Source: Parietichytrium sp. I65-24A (Eukaryota > Sar > Bigyra > Thraustochytrida > Thraustochytriidae). From it: a stretch of 64,000 bases of DNA. This document shows, piece after piece, positions 31,562 through 40,793 of the stretch. The notes beneath the pieces are model-generated. The model did not search any database and was not told the origin of the DNA. It saw nothing but the letters and a program-made list of their open reading frames with translations. The stretch covers positions 14,657 to 78,656 of the forward strand of contig BLSF01000026.1 in the NCBI GenBank assembly GCA_012862575.1, written 5' to 3'. The position numbers and the translations under genes are program-made. Every line of letters begins with the position of its first letter. The stretch's first letter is position 1.

Positions 31562-34090
31562 ATGCCAAGCTCTCGCGGAGCGATATGGAAGCTGTGCGTC
31601 TTTGCGCTCGCACTGACCGAGGCGTTTCGTCTCTCGGAAGCAACAGCGTGCAAGTCGGCGTGGAAAACTCTTCGGCTTCGAGATCAAACTCTTCATGGCG
31701 TGGCGCTGACCGACCACGCTGTGGGGGTTTCTTTCCAAGTAAAGGTTGACATGGGCAGTGGTAAATTCATTTGGAATGATCGGCTCAATGACGCCGATGC
31801 GCTTGCAGATCAAGGTAAATTTGCTCAAGCAGTTGCTTCCTACGAAGGCGTGCTCTCTACCTCCGGGCTCCCTAAAGCGTATGAGCCACTCGTTTTGTTG
31901 TCTCTCTCGCGTATGATGGCGATGCAAAACAGAGCGTTGGAAGCGCAGGAGGTTATCAAAGTAGCCATCAAATACGAGAGCAGTCACTCCACAAAATACA
32001 ACCTCGCGATGTTGTTCTTTTACTCCGGCATTTATGCTGCTATGGGCGGGAATTTTGTGGAGGCTCGCGAAGCGTATCAAGATGCGCTGGCCTCGGATCA
32101 TGAGCACACAGATGCATTGGCTCATCTTGCTCCACTGGCTTTCATCATGAGCAACTTACCTGAATTTATCGAGGTCTTTTCGAGCTATGTCGACGCAATT
32201 GCCAGCAACACCTCACCTGACGGGAGTCAGAGCGCCACACAATTTGAGAGCTTGAAGCAACAGCAAAGGTCGTCCAGCAACGATGAGCAGAGAAATCCTG
32301 TTGACATTTCAATGTGGTTTGTGAGTCACGTCATTTCGAGTCTTCAGGTGGATGGCGTCCAAGGTGCCCTGTACCGGTCTGCAGAAAAGGAGACGTACGA
32401 ATGCACAGCAAATGCCCCTGACGTCTATTTGAGCAATTTACAGGCAACTCTACAGTGCTTTCGCAACGCGCTTTCAAAACCGAGCGGGGCAAAATCCACA
32501 TCCAATCCTGGCAATTGCAATTCCTTCGACCTCGAGCTTGTTCACTTTAACCTGGCAAAGCGGCTTGCCAAATTAGGTGCATGGAAACAAGCCGTTTGGC
32601 ACTTTCACGAAGCTGGGAAGGCAAGCCCACCGGAGAGGGAATTGTTTTGGAGCTTCAGAGCAGCTTTGGCCCACCTCCCAACGCACACAGCCACACTTGG
32701 AGCGTCTAGCTTGATTCGGCAGCAAGTGATCTCTCCGCAAATGCAGAAGCTGGCAGCTTTACCAGCTGACCACGCCTTATCGCCAGCATGGCAGCTAACA
32801 TGCTCAACTCTCTCCAGCGACATGTTCGCTTTGCGGGATCCAATCCTCTTTCCTGCTGACGAGGAACTCGCAAATGTAACTCGTAGAGTTTGTGGGCTTG
32901 AAAAGAGTGAGTATGATCCAGCAACATGGCCAAGCTCCCGAAACGGTGACGAGAGATTCAGGGTTGCATTCGTGGCTCCAAGACTCTACAACACGAGCGC
33001 TGGAGCAAGCTTCGTGCCTACCATACTTGCGCTCGAGGCAATCTCAAGAACGCATCACGTACAATACTTTACCTGGCCTCACTCCTCTGGAACCTTCAGT
33101 TATCTGGTCAATCCGGATCATATAACCTTTTTCAACGCCAAAAGCTCCATTGTGGACTGGGAGGAACAGATTGCTTCATTTTCCCCGCAACTCATTGTGT
33201 ACGTAGATTCCACGATGGATTTTAGGGCTTACATGCTCACTCAGAGGAAGAATGCTCCTTTCCAGGTTGAATTACACCTCGAAAATATTTTTGGTGCCGA
33301 AAATCACTGGAACAACTATATTGACGACGTGATCCCCACGGTGCCCAAGCATGCCAACGCGGTGAAGAGCTATTTGGCGGCGCTGTTCACCTATGTAGAT
33401 CATCAGTTCACCAGTACGGAGAGTGCTCGAACCCCGTTTTTTCAAGGACAACTTTTCTACAGTCGCGAGCGATACTACTTTGTAATGGGAAATGTTAGAG
33501 CGATCCACGCTCAATTTGACAGCGCTATGGTTCGAATCATGGAGCTCGACCCGAATGCCGTATTGGTCATGCTTGCGGATGACGAGTCCACCGTGCACAT
33601 CCAGCGATTTTGGCGCAGACTGGACGATCGGGGGATTGACCTCTCGCGAGTCAGGCTCTTCCTGGAGCCTTCTGGACACGACTTTCGCTTCTCTTTCCTG
33701 CCAAACATGGACGTTGCGCTGGAGCCTTATGCATTCGCAGGGAGCGCGGTTTCTTTGGTGACTGCTCTCGAGACTCTGCGGGCGAATGTACCTCTGGTTG
33801 CCTTCCAAAACTCGGTTGTGTCAGCGCAAAGTCAGAGTGCGGCTAGGCTCGCATGCAGCCTATTTTCGCTTTCGCGGCACTGCCTTGCACATTCAGAGGC
33901 TCAAATGGCAGAAATGGCAGTGGATCTCGCCCGGTCATCACATCCGAGACGAAGCGAATACTTGGAAGTCATTCGGCGCGGAAGCGAAGATATTTTAAAG
34001 GCGAGACTTGGGGTTCTTATCGCTAACATTGCTGCTGCCTGGAGGAATTACTTGGACGCTGAAACTGTCTGTGAGAATTCAGCAGATTAA
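31562..34090 (+). CDS. TPR-GT41 (O-GlcNAc transferase/SPINDLY-like) glycosyltransferase with a signal peptide, 842 aa
   Basis: GT41 enzymes add O-GlcNAc or O-fucose to Ser/Thr in cytosol and nucleus. Residues 1-28 look like a signal peptide (basic start, then LCVFALALTEAF), which is unusual for GT41. Alternatives are a plastid-type bipartite leader or an N-terminal anchor. Residues about 75-215 are TPR helices (LNDADALADQGKFAQAVASY; NFVEAREAYQDALASDHEH), with another TPR-like pair at about 320-370. The catalytic part starts FRVAFVAPRLYN (about 463), the spot of the OGT motif RVGYVSSDF, and continues to VRLFLEPSGHDFRFSFLPNMDVALEPYAFAG (about 695-725), the Rossmann half in which OGT reads LADVCLDTPLCNGHTT. 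The OGT catalytic His position is Thr-Ser here, and the UDP-contacting Lys region reads IHAQFD. A poly(A) hexamer AATAAA lies at 34178-34183. Confidence 0.75.
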   Translation: MPSSRGAIWKLCVFALALTEAFRLSEATACKSAWKTLRLRDQTLHGVALTDHAVGVSFQVKVDMGSGKFIWNDRLNDADALADQGKFAQAVASYEGVLSTSGLPKAYEPLVLLSLSRMMAMQNRALEAQEVIKVAIKYESSHSTKYNLAMLFFYSGIYAAMGGNFVEAREAYQDALASDHEHTDALAHLAPLAFIMSNLPEFIEVFSSYVDAIASNTSPDGSQSATQFESLKQQQRSSSNDEQRNPVDISMWFVSHVISSLQVDGVQGALYRSAEKETYECTANAPDVYLSNLQATLQCFRNALSKPSGAKSTSNPGNCNSFDLELVHFNLAKRLAKLGAWKQAVWHFHEAGKASPPERELFWSFRAALAHLPTHTATLGASSLIRQQVISPQMQKLAALPADHALSPAWQLTCSTLSSDMFALRDPILFPADEELANVTRRVCGLEKSEYDPATWPSSRNGDERFRVAFVAPRLYNTSAGASFVPTILALEAISRTHHVQYFTWPHSSGTFSYLVNPDHITFFNAKSSIVDWEEQIASFSPQLIVYVDSTMDFRAYMLTQRKNAPFQVELHLENIFGAENHWNNYIDDVIPTVPKHANAVKSYLAALFTYVDHQFTSTESARTPFFQGQLFYSRERYYFVMGNVRAIHAQFDSAMVRIMELDPNAVLVMLADDESTVHIQRFWRRLDDRGIDLSRVRLFLEPSGHDFRFSFLPNMDVALEPYAFAGSAVSLVTALETLRANVPLVAFQNSVVSAQSQSAARLACSLFSLSRHCLAHSEAQMAEMAVDLARSSHPRRSEYLEVIRRGSEDILKARLGVLIANIAAAWRNYLDAETVCENSAD

Positions 34091-34373
34091 AGTTTGGTGC
34101 ATTGGTTCTATACTATTTTTTTTTAGAAAAATGAAGTGGCTTGAGACTTCGCAGTGTGTATACTTGTACTGTTTGATAATAAACTCAGCAATATATTTGA
34201 ACACAAGGATGAACGTGTGAAAGATACCTTGCCATTCGGTTCTTCCTGTTTAAGTTTGAGTCAAGGCACTCTGAGGGTGGAAGAATCCCACACTTTCCAA
34301 TAGGAGACACAATCGAAGTTAGTGGCCTCATTCTGTCTGTTGAACCAAGTGAGATCTCCTGCGCATTGTGATT
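34091..34373. terminator. 3'-3' spacer with AATAAA after the GT41-like gene
   Basis: 283 bp between convergent stops. The hexamer AATAAA at 34178-34183, 88 bp past the GT41 stop, is a likely plus-strand polyadenylation signal. Confidence 0.4.
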
Positions 34374-37300
34374 CTAATAGTCGTCCAACTTTTTCTTTTT
34401 CCTGACCCTACCGCGTGATGAGATGTCAGCAGACTCCCCTCCTGCTTTCAGACTCGTACTGCCACTCTCTTCGCTCCCCAGCGCAGCCGAGGCTGGCGCT
34501 TGAGGTCTTTTCTTTGCGTTGTTTTGCACTCTGGGAGTGCTCTTTGCGAGAAGTCCTTTCTCACTGGTCGACGCCTTTGCAGTCTCCTCACCATCAACGC
34601 TTTTGTCGCTCTCGTCACTTCGGGAACTTTCATCGCCATGGTTCGCGGGCCCCAGTTTTGGTTTTCGCTGAGCGCCTCCCCGTCCATGTAACTCCGAAAC
34701 TTTGCCAGACACGGATTCTTCCGAGCTATCCATCGATGTTTGTCTACTCTCGCCCTGACTTTCCACAGCGCCAGACGTTTTCTTCTGCCCAGCCGAAGAA
34801 GAGTCAGCGATCGGACTATTTGTCCCCGCCGGCGATGACGACATGGTTTCTCCGGAAGCGAGCGCAACATCTCCTGTGTTTGGTTTTTCTCGAGGAGATG
34901 ACGAAGACCCCCTTCTTCTTCTATCTGCATCATGATCGCTCATGTTATCACGTTCGCCTCGATTGTCGGCATCACCATCATTTTTCGGCGACTTGGTCGC
35001 GGCGCTCCGCCTAGCGACCTTGGAAACACCTTGAACATCATCACCTTTGTCCCGATTTGCCTCGTCTCTATGTTTTCTCGAAATACCGCTGACAGGAGTC
35101 CCATCCTTGAAGGAACCCGTTTTATCTTCATTGTCCTGTGATTCCGATCTTTTTACGGCCAAAGCTTTGGCGGCAATGGCAGCAATCTCCTCTTCCCCGT
35201 CCAAACTACTCTCGGAACTGTAATCGTCATTCTTTTGCGTTTGTGCGAGGCTTGCCTGATGCAAAACCCTTTCAAGAGACTTTTCATGGTTTGAGGGATG
35301 CTGCTTTTTGTACAAAGACCGCTGCGCGCGCTCTAAAACCAAGGCCCTTCGCTTGGGCTCAAAATCTCCTAGAGGGAACTCGTTCTGAGGGTCAGGGGCG
35401 TGATTGATGGCGCAAACATTGCATAGCGAGAATACTTGCCTCCCACTTTCAGGAAGCTTGTCCACTACACCGGTCCCATTCGTACACTGAAAGCAATAGT
35501 ATGCCGAATGCTTGCGAATGCTGATCCGCAAGCACATTTTGCAGTAGAGCCCCCGCTTCCCAAAGGACTCTCTGTAGAGGGTTGGGATTTTCATCAAGAG
35601 ATGATATACTTTCTTTTTCCTGATTCCAAGTGATTTTTCCCCAAAAAGAGACACCATCTCTGTGCTTGCGTTCGCGTGCATTTCAGCAGGCTTGAATCTA
35701 TGTACAAGAGTTGTCTCACTAAGTTTGGGCCGGAGAAGGGCATTTTCTGCATAGAGTGGTGCGGAGTCCAGTGGGGCAACCGTTCCAATGCCATGTAATA
35801 GAGTGGCGTATTTCTCCTCCAACCTCCGCTGCCCGACCTCCAACCAACGCCGGCGAGACACGTGTCGTCTCGCCCTTTTCAGCACCTTGATTGCTTCCAG
35901 AATCTCATCCATTTTTTTTTGCTTGAACTCCTCGAATCTGTCTTCCTGAAACAACCTGGTTCGCGGAATATGTTTTTTCTGGCCGTTATAACGGGAGAGC
36001 AATTCTTCCTGATAAGCCGCGAACTGCTTCGCCAGATTCACGTAATATTCTCGAACAGAGTCTGACAGCCTTGGAAAATCTGTGAGTGCCATTGCGAAAG
36101 ACAATTTTTCTTGCTTCCCTTGCTGTTCATACAACTCGTTCAAATCTTTCGCGTACTCGGACATCATCAACTCGTAAAGTGCAAGACCATCCCGTATCGC
36201 TAGGGGCGAGTGCAGAGCCCAGATCCTCGCTGCGTACAGAATGTCTAGCAAGGTGCGAATCAGGCGTGTAGGAACCCCTTCGATCATTTTAACAAACGTC
36301 TTCTCGACTTGCTCGGCTCGCTTGGCGCGATACGAGTCCACCGTCTTTTTGTCCAGCGCCAGAAAGAGATTGCGAAATCTCCTCTTCTCTTGGCTTGACA
36401 GCGACGAGAGGGGTCGATCTGGGTTGATGTCCATGTACCAGAATGTCATCAAGTCCGGAACCTCGGAACTCGGGGCGTCAAACCGTGTCACCAGGTCGTA
36501 GCCTTTGGCATCCAGGTGAAACCGCTCGTCTTGGAGAATACGGAGAATCTGCTCGAAGAATTGGATCTCCCGCTCAATGTTGCTTGCCTCCTCCGTGCGA
36601 GTTTCTTGCACAGGAAACAGTAGTCGGAGATCCTTGATGTGTTCCTCCTCGCCGTCGTCATAAACGACTTTGTAGGTTCCGTCTAGGAGCGCCTCGCTGA
36701 TTTTGCCCTCTACGCCGGCTTTCATTCCGGCAAACCGTCTCAGAACCGGAACGCCTTCCATTGCTTCGCTGGGCAGAATATGCCGCAGCTGCGCCTCGGG
36801 AATGGTTCCGCCCACCGTGTCCAGATAGTCCTGCACTCTGTCGAAGCGTTCGGCCTCAATCTTGCGAAGTTGTTTGTACACGAGCTGGAAGAAGCTGGTG
36901 GTGCCCTTTACCGCCACGGACTCCTTGGCGCCTCCGGACCTCATCTTTTCGCTCTTGAGCTCTTTCCAGAACGGCGCGAAAGGAGTGCGCGGTGGCTTGG
37001 CTTGCAGGTGCACGGGCTCGCGCCACTTGTCCGTCATGAAACCCTCTTTCTTCTTGCGCAATACCTTTTGCCTGGCCTTCGCATCTGTGCCGCTCGCGCC
37101 TTTCTCGCCGCTGCCCAAATCACCAGAAGAACCCTTCTTCCGTTCGTTTGCCGACTTGATGGACCGCCCGGCTTGTCCGCCATCACCATTCTCCACCTCC
37201 TGCTCCTCCTGTTCCTCCTTATCATCATCGTCATCATCGTCATCATCATCATCATCATCGTCGTCGTCGTCGTTCCCGTTCCCGGAACGTTTCCTGACCC

Positions 37301-37958
37301 CGCGTCTAGTGCTTGGAGAGCCATCAAGTCGACCCCTGTCATCATCGCCTTTCTCGTCACCATCAGTTTTGCCACTGCGTTTGGCGCTGCGTTCGTGTTC
37401 GTGGGAGCTGGCGTCAGAGCTATCGTCAGAGTCTTCGGAGGAGTACGCAAACGTGGCTCTGAGCGGCGCAGTGACGTCAGCAAGCTCGAGATCCTCCTCG
37501 TCATCGTCATCGTCGACGTCATCGTCCGCTTCGCTATCGTCGCTGTACAGCTGCAGCTCCTGCAGAATGCGCTGTGCCTCCTCCGCCGACAACTTTTTCT
37601 TTTTCTTTTTCCTCCTCCCTTCCTTTGCCTCCCTCCGACCTTCGCCCGAGTTCCGCTCTTCCCTTCCCTGCTGTTCCTTCTGTTCCTTCTTCTGCTCCTT
37701 CCGCTCTCTGCGCTGTCGCTCGGCGCGGTCGCTGTCACTGTCGCTGTCACTGTTGCTGTCACTGTTGTCACTGTCACTGTCACTGTCGTCGCTCCTGTGC
37801 TTATGATTGTGCTTGTGCTTGCGCGGTGGCTTGCGAGCGTCACTGCCGTCACTGCCGTCGCTGCCGCGCCAGCTCGCGTCACTCTCGGACCCCGGTGACG
37901 CGTCCCGCCGCGATGCAGCGCTACTGCCTCGCCCGCCTTCCGCCGCCGCGCGTGGCAT
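34374..37958 (-). CDS. Large charged protein with Tudor/Agenet-like and Cys-rich zinc-binding segments, 1194 aa
   Basis: No family recognised. The first 330 residues are low complexity: repeated SDSDS, a lysine run (KKKKKK), long Asp/Glu runs (encoded by atc/gtc triplets at 37222-37272) and DDDDEE blocks. From about residue 345 the protein is ordered. A segment LLDGTYKVVYDDGEEEHIKDL resembles Tudor/Agenet domains that read histone or arginine methyl marks. A long helical region follows (about 490-760; EREIQFFEQILRILQDERF, KKMDEILEAIKVLKRARRH). A probable zinc site is YCKMCLRI ... YYCFQC ... LCNVCAINH (about 835-890). The tail (about 940-1194) is again Ser/Asp/Lys-rich and ends in a basic RKKKKLDDY. 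I infer a nuclear chromatin or transcription factor. The first in-frame ATG is at 37958. Confidence 0.8.
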   Translation of the reverse strand: MPRAAAEGGRGSSAASRRDASPGSESDASWRGSDGSDGSDARKPPRKHKHNHKHRSDDSDSDSDNSDSNSDSDSDSDRAERQRRERKEQKKEQKEQQGREERNSGEGRREAKEGRRKKKKKKLSAEEAQRILQELQLYSDDSEADDDVDDDDDEEDLELADVTAPLRATFAYSSEDSDDSSDASSHEHERSAKRSGKTDGDEKGDDDRGRLDGSPSTRRGVRKRSGNGNDDDDDDDDDDDDDDDDDKEEQEEQEVENGDGGQAGRSIKSANERKKGSSGDLGSGEKGASGTDAKARQKVLRKKKEGFMTDKWREPVHLQAKPPRTPFAPFWKELKSEKMRSGGAKESVAVKGTTSFFQLVYKQLRKIEAERFDRVQDYLDTVGGTIPEAQLRHILPSEAMEGVPVLRRFAGMKAGVEGKISEALLDGTYKVVYDDGEEEHIKDLRLLFPVQETRTEEASNIEREIQFFEQILRILQDERFHLDAKGYDLVTRFDAPSSEVPDLMTFWYMDINPDRPLSSLSSQEKRRFRNLFLALDKKTVDSYRAKRAEQVEKTFVKMIEGVPTRLIRTLLDILYAARIWALHSPLAIRDGLALYELMMSEYAKDLNELYEQQGKQEKLSFAMALTDFPRLSDSVREYYVNLAKQFAAYQEELLSRYNGQKKHIPRTRLFQEDRFEEFKQKKMDEILEAIKVLKRARRHVSRRRWLEVGQRRLEEKYATLLHGIGTVAPLDSAPLYAENALLRPKLSETTLVHRFKPAEMHANASTEMVSLFGEKSLGIRKKKVYHLLMKIPTLYRESFGKRGLYCKMCLRISIRKHSAYYCFQCTNGTGVVDKLPESGRQVFSLCNVCAINHAPDPQNEFPLGDFEPKRRALVLERAQRSLYKKQHPSNHEKSLERVLHQASLAQTQKNDDYSSESSLDGEEEIAAIAAKALAVKRSESQDNEDKTGSFKDGTPVSGISRKHRDEANRDKGDDVQGVSKVARRSAATKSPKNDGDADNRGERDNMSDHDADRRRRGSSSSPREKPNTGDVALASGETMSSSPAGTNSPIADSSSAGQKKTSGAVESQGESRQTSMDSSEESVSGKVSELHGRGGAQRKPKLGPANHGDESSRSDESDKSVDGEETAKASTSEKGLLAKSTPRVQNNAKKRPQAPASAALGSEESGSTSLKAGGESADISSRGRVRKKKKLDDY
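37222..37272. repeat. Triplet repeat encoding poly-Asp
   Basis: A run of (atc)n passing into (gtc)n on the plus strand, coding for about 17 Asp residues on the minus strand inside the charged protein. Mixed codons show it is not a pure microsatellite, so expansion slippage should be limited. Confidence 0.85.
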
Positions 37959-38864
37959 CCTCGCGTCCCGTCTCGCGTCACAACCAGAGAGAGAGAGGCA
38001 CCGGTTCCCGCCGCTGGGTTCTCGGCCTTCTCGGTTTCTCGGTTTCTCGGTTTCTCGGTTTCTCGGTTCTCGCCTCCTGTTGCCTGTTGCCTGTTGCCTC
38101 TTGGCGCCTGCTGCCCCCCTCGGTGCTGGTTCTCGCAGAACAGGGCGCGGCGCGTTCGGCGAACGTTGCTCGCCCGACTGTGTCCACTGTGACCACTGTG
38201 TCCACTGTGTCAAGTGCGCAATTGGAGGAATTGGAGTCCGCACGACTCGTACCGAAAGCGGTAGGCCGGACTACCGCCTGACGGGCACCGCCACTGGCTG
38301 AAATGTAGTGGGTAGTGGGTGTTAGTGGATATTAGTGGATTGCAGAGGACGAGTGTGTTTAAAAAGCGTTCCGCGAAGTTTGGGCTTGTTTCACCTTGTT
38401 TCCCCATTTCCAAGTATGCTTCCGTATGTTTTGTATGTCGCTTGTCAGGACAACTTTGAACGATGTTTGGTTTGGTTTTCGACTTTGGACTTTGGACTTT
38501 GGCTTGCAAGCGAGAGCTGAGTTGTGACAGGAATTCCATTGCAGGTTGGCCGCACTGGCAGACCGTCGCAAATTGGAGGATCAATTTGTCCAACAGAGAT
38601 GATGATCAAAAGTCAAATTCGTCAGCGAGGTTTTCAGTCGAGAGTGCAGCTTTGCGGTTGTGCGGATCATAGCTAGTGCTTTGCTTTGTGAACGCGAAAG
38701 AGAGAGAGTTTTGAATGATGACTTTGATTAATTGACTCCCGACGACTGTGTGATTTATATATACGTTAAAAAGTCTTGCGAAAAATGCCTTGGTATGGTG
38801 GTGTGTCAAAATATATATGTCCCCGCTTCACAACGTTAGAGCGGGATGGGTTTTAGACGGCAAT
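37959..38864. promoter_or_regulatory. Spacer upstream of the charged protein, with 8-bp and 7-bp repeats
   Basis: 906 bp. Near the promoter of the charged protein there is (tttctcgg)n at 38032-38070 (four perfect 8-bp units with degenerate flanks) and (cctgttg)3 at 38076-38098. A ccactgtgt/gtccactgtg doublet lies near 38181-38212, and a tttggacttt repeat near 38478-38505. The right side is the 3' region of the dioxygenase-DOMON gene, with a TATATAT stretch near 38756-38763. No gene seen. Confidence 0.65.
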
Positions 38865-40793
38865 CTAGGCGAGCGCAAGCAGCGCTGGGAGAAGCCCCAA
38901 CATCAGAGGGGCAACTGAGCGAAGAGTCGGTGCACTGCTAGTTGGGGCGACGGTTTCCTCCGCTGGTTCCAGTTGGCGAAAGTCGACTGTCTCAAGTCCG
39001 CGGTTGTCGCTGCCGTGGTACTCCACTCGCCAAGTCAAATCGTGCGCGGCCCAGATGAGGTCATTCTCTCCCTCAAGGTCGAACGACGCACCAGAAAAAG
39101 ACTTGCCTTTGAATGACATGATTGCAGCGCAATCTGACCTGATATCTAACTGCGCATTCTGAATGGTTGGAGTAAGGGTGTTGTTCCAGTGCCTGAAACC
39201 AGAGTACGTGTCGTTCACTTGGTATTCTGCCACGCCGCCGGTATCTCCGCCATAATCAGCGATGCCCATCACGATTCTGCCGCCATTCATTCCCTTGTGG
39301 AGGCTGAGGTCGCTTGGAATTCCAAATGACATCCACCCTAGCCTACCATCCCAAATCATCGAAAACTCGATGTCTCCGTCGGTCAAGTTCCACACGAGCA
39401 TGACCCTGTCGCTAAACTGTCTCCAGCCTTGATAGACCAATGTGCTTGCCACATCTTGAAGAGTAGGGCATCCCTCGTCGGCCGGTGAAATGGTCGGCGA
39501 GCTCGTCACCAGCTCTGTGGCATTCGTGCATGCCGGGGTGTAGTCTCCGTGGCCCTTGTCTTCTGTCCAGATCTGGTCGTAGGCACTGGTGCAATTGAAC
39601 CCCATATTAATTGAAGCGCAATAATCCGGGTTGGCGTCGGATCGATAATCCATGCAGCGATGCCAGCAGTAGATCTGGTCTGCTTCGCAAGATGTTGCGG
39701 CCAGTTCCCGGGCGCGCTGGTTTCCTGAGCATCCCATGGATAGTACACTACTTCCTTCGACCCCATCGGAGTCATGGAGGGAAGCTTCGATGGTGCGTTT
39801 GCGAAAATCTGCGTAGGTCTCAGACCCTCCTACTACCCCTGCGTCTTGCGGTGGAAGGAACATCCGCCCATACCATGATCGATATGCAGCAGAACCAACT
39901 TCACGAGGCATCACAAATGCGTGTGGAGCTGCACGGAATGGTGGGACCCTGGCGTCTTCGATCTTGGAGTTGATGAGCCGATTGACTTCATCGCCGAGCA
40001 TAAACACCAGAACGTCCCCATCTTCTGCGAACACGACCTTGTTGACGCTGTTATCCGCGAGCTTGATGAAGAACTCGCCAGGTTCGTCAGCTGTGGCCTG
40101 GCCGTTGTGATCAACCATCATTGGCGGCACAAACGCGATGAAGAGTCCTTGATCCGTATGAAAGTCCACGGTTGGGATGTGCGCAGTTTTTTGCGCGGTC
40201 GTGGGGTCCCAATAATACGAGTGAAAGTGTTCGAGTTGGTATCCGTAGGTTGTCAGGTCTTCCATGCTTCGAAACTCCCTCGTCTCTGATGACAGCAAGA
40301 CTGTGTCGGAAGGGAGGTTGGAGATCTCGGACATTCGCAAGGCAAACTGATGTGACACCTCTTGAACAATATCGCGAAACATTTCGCTGTCTGCCGCGAA
40401 CGCCTCGCAGCCTTGATGCGACCCATGTCTAGCGGTTGACTTGCCTCCCTGGAACGAGGTTTCCATGGCGATGGTCGTTCGGACCGTCCCATCTTCAAAC
40501 GTGGACGACCGTGCAGCGTCGGACACCTTGGAGCACGCCACTGAGCTCTCCAAGATCGAGTGTCGAAGCCTCGCAAAGTTGGGAATACCTTTCACCTGTA
40601 CCACTCCGGTTCGAATCAGTTCACCTCGCAGAATGTCAAGTGCCCCGGAGAGCTCAAAGCTCTTCTCGAACGCGAGGTCAGCATAGTCAATCACTCCCGG
40701 GTGGATCACGGTTCTGCTTGACGAGCTAAATCCCTCCACCGAGATGATCAGCGTCGCCGCGAGGTGCGCGAGAGTGCCAGCGCCAAACTTCAT
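38865..40793 (-). CDS. Secreted 2-oxoglutarate/Fe(II)-type dioxygenase fused to a DOMON domain, probable GPI-like tail, 642 aa
   Basis: Three parts in one chain. Residues 1-23 form a signal peptide (KFGAGTLAHLAATLIISVEG). Residues about 30-325 look like an isopenicillin-N-synthase-type dioxygenase: metal ligands H212-T-D214 in VDFHTDQGLFIAF, the DGDVLVFMLGDEVNRL strand, and the second His (H291) in APHAFVMP, with Arg at 297 and 305 as candidates for the 2-oxoglutarate anchor. Residues about 355-445 are Cys-rich (at least eight Cys) with NCT and NAT sites. Residues about 445-595 match DOMON: VMLVWNLTDGDIEFSMIWDGRLGWMSFGI, then GGRIVMGIADY. The C-terminus is hydrophobic (LMLGLLPALLALA) after a Thr/Ser/Pro linker, as in GPI-anchored proteins. 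DOMON domains bind heme or sugar. I infer an ecto-oxygenase. First in-frame ATG at 40793. Confidence 0.85.
   Translation of the reverse strand: MKFGAGTLAHLAATLIISVEGFSSSSRTVIHPGVIDYADLAFEKSFELSGALDILRGELIRTGVVQVKGIPNFARLRHSILESSVACSKVSDAARSSTFEDGTVRTTIAMETSFQGGKSTARHGSHQGCEAFAADSEMFRDIVQEVSHQFALRMSEISNLPSDTVLLSSETREFRSMEDLTTYGYQLEHFHSYYWDPTTAQKTAHIPTVDFHTDQGLFIAFVPPMMVDHNGQATADEPGEFFIKLADNSVNKVVFAEDGDVLVFMLGDEVNRLINSKIEDARVPPFRAAPHAFVMPREVGSAAYRSWYGRMFLPPQDAGVVGGSETYADFRKRTIEASLHDSDGVEGSSVLSMGCSGNQRARELAATSCEADQIYCWHRCMDYRSDANPDYCASINMGFNCTSAYDQIWTEDKGHGDYTPACTNATELVTSSPTISPADEGCPTLQDVASTLVYQGWRQFSDRVMLVWNLTDGDIEFSMIWDGRLGWMSFGIPSDLSLHKGMNGGRIVMGIADYGGDTGGVAEYQVNDTYSGFRHWNNTLTPTIQNAQLDIRSDCAAIMSFKGKSFSGASFDLEGENDLIWAAHDLTWRVEYHGSDNRGLETVDFRQLEPAEETVAPTSSAPTLRSVAPLMLGLLPALLALA

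Noticed and set aside
31241-32125. A 294-codon minus-strand open frame over the start of the GT41-like gene
   Set aside because: Antisense to the TPR region with no recognisable domain; the plus-strand frame has clear TPR repeats.
36780-37898. Long plus-strand open frames (up to 372 codons) antisense to the charged protein
   Set aside because: They arise from Asp/Ser codon repeats read on the opposite strand, giving runs of Ile, Val and Ser, and have no domain.
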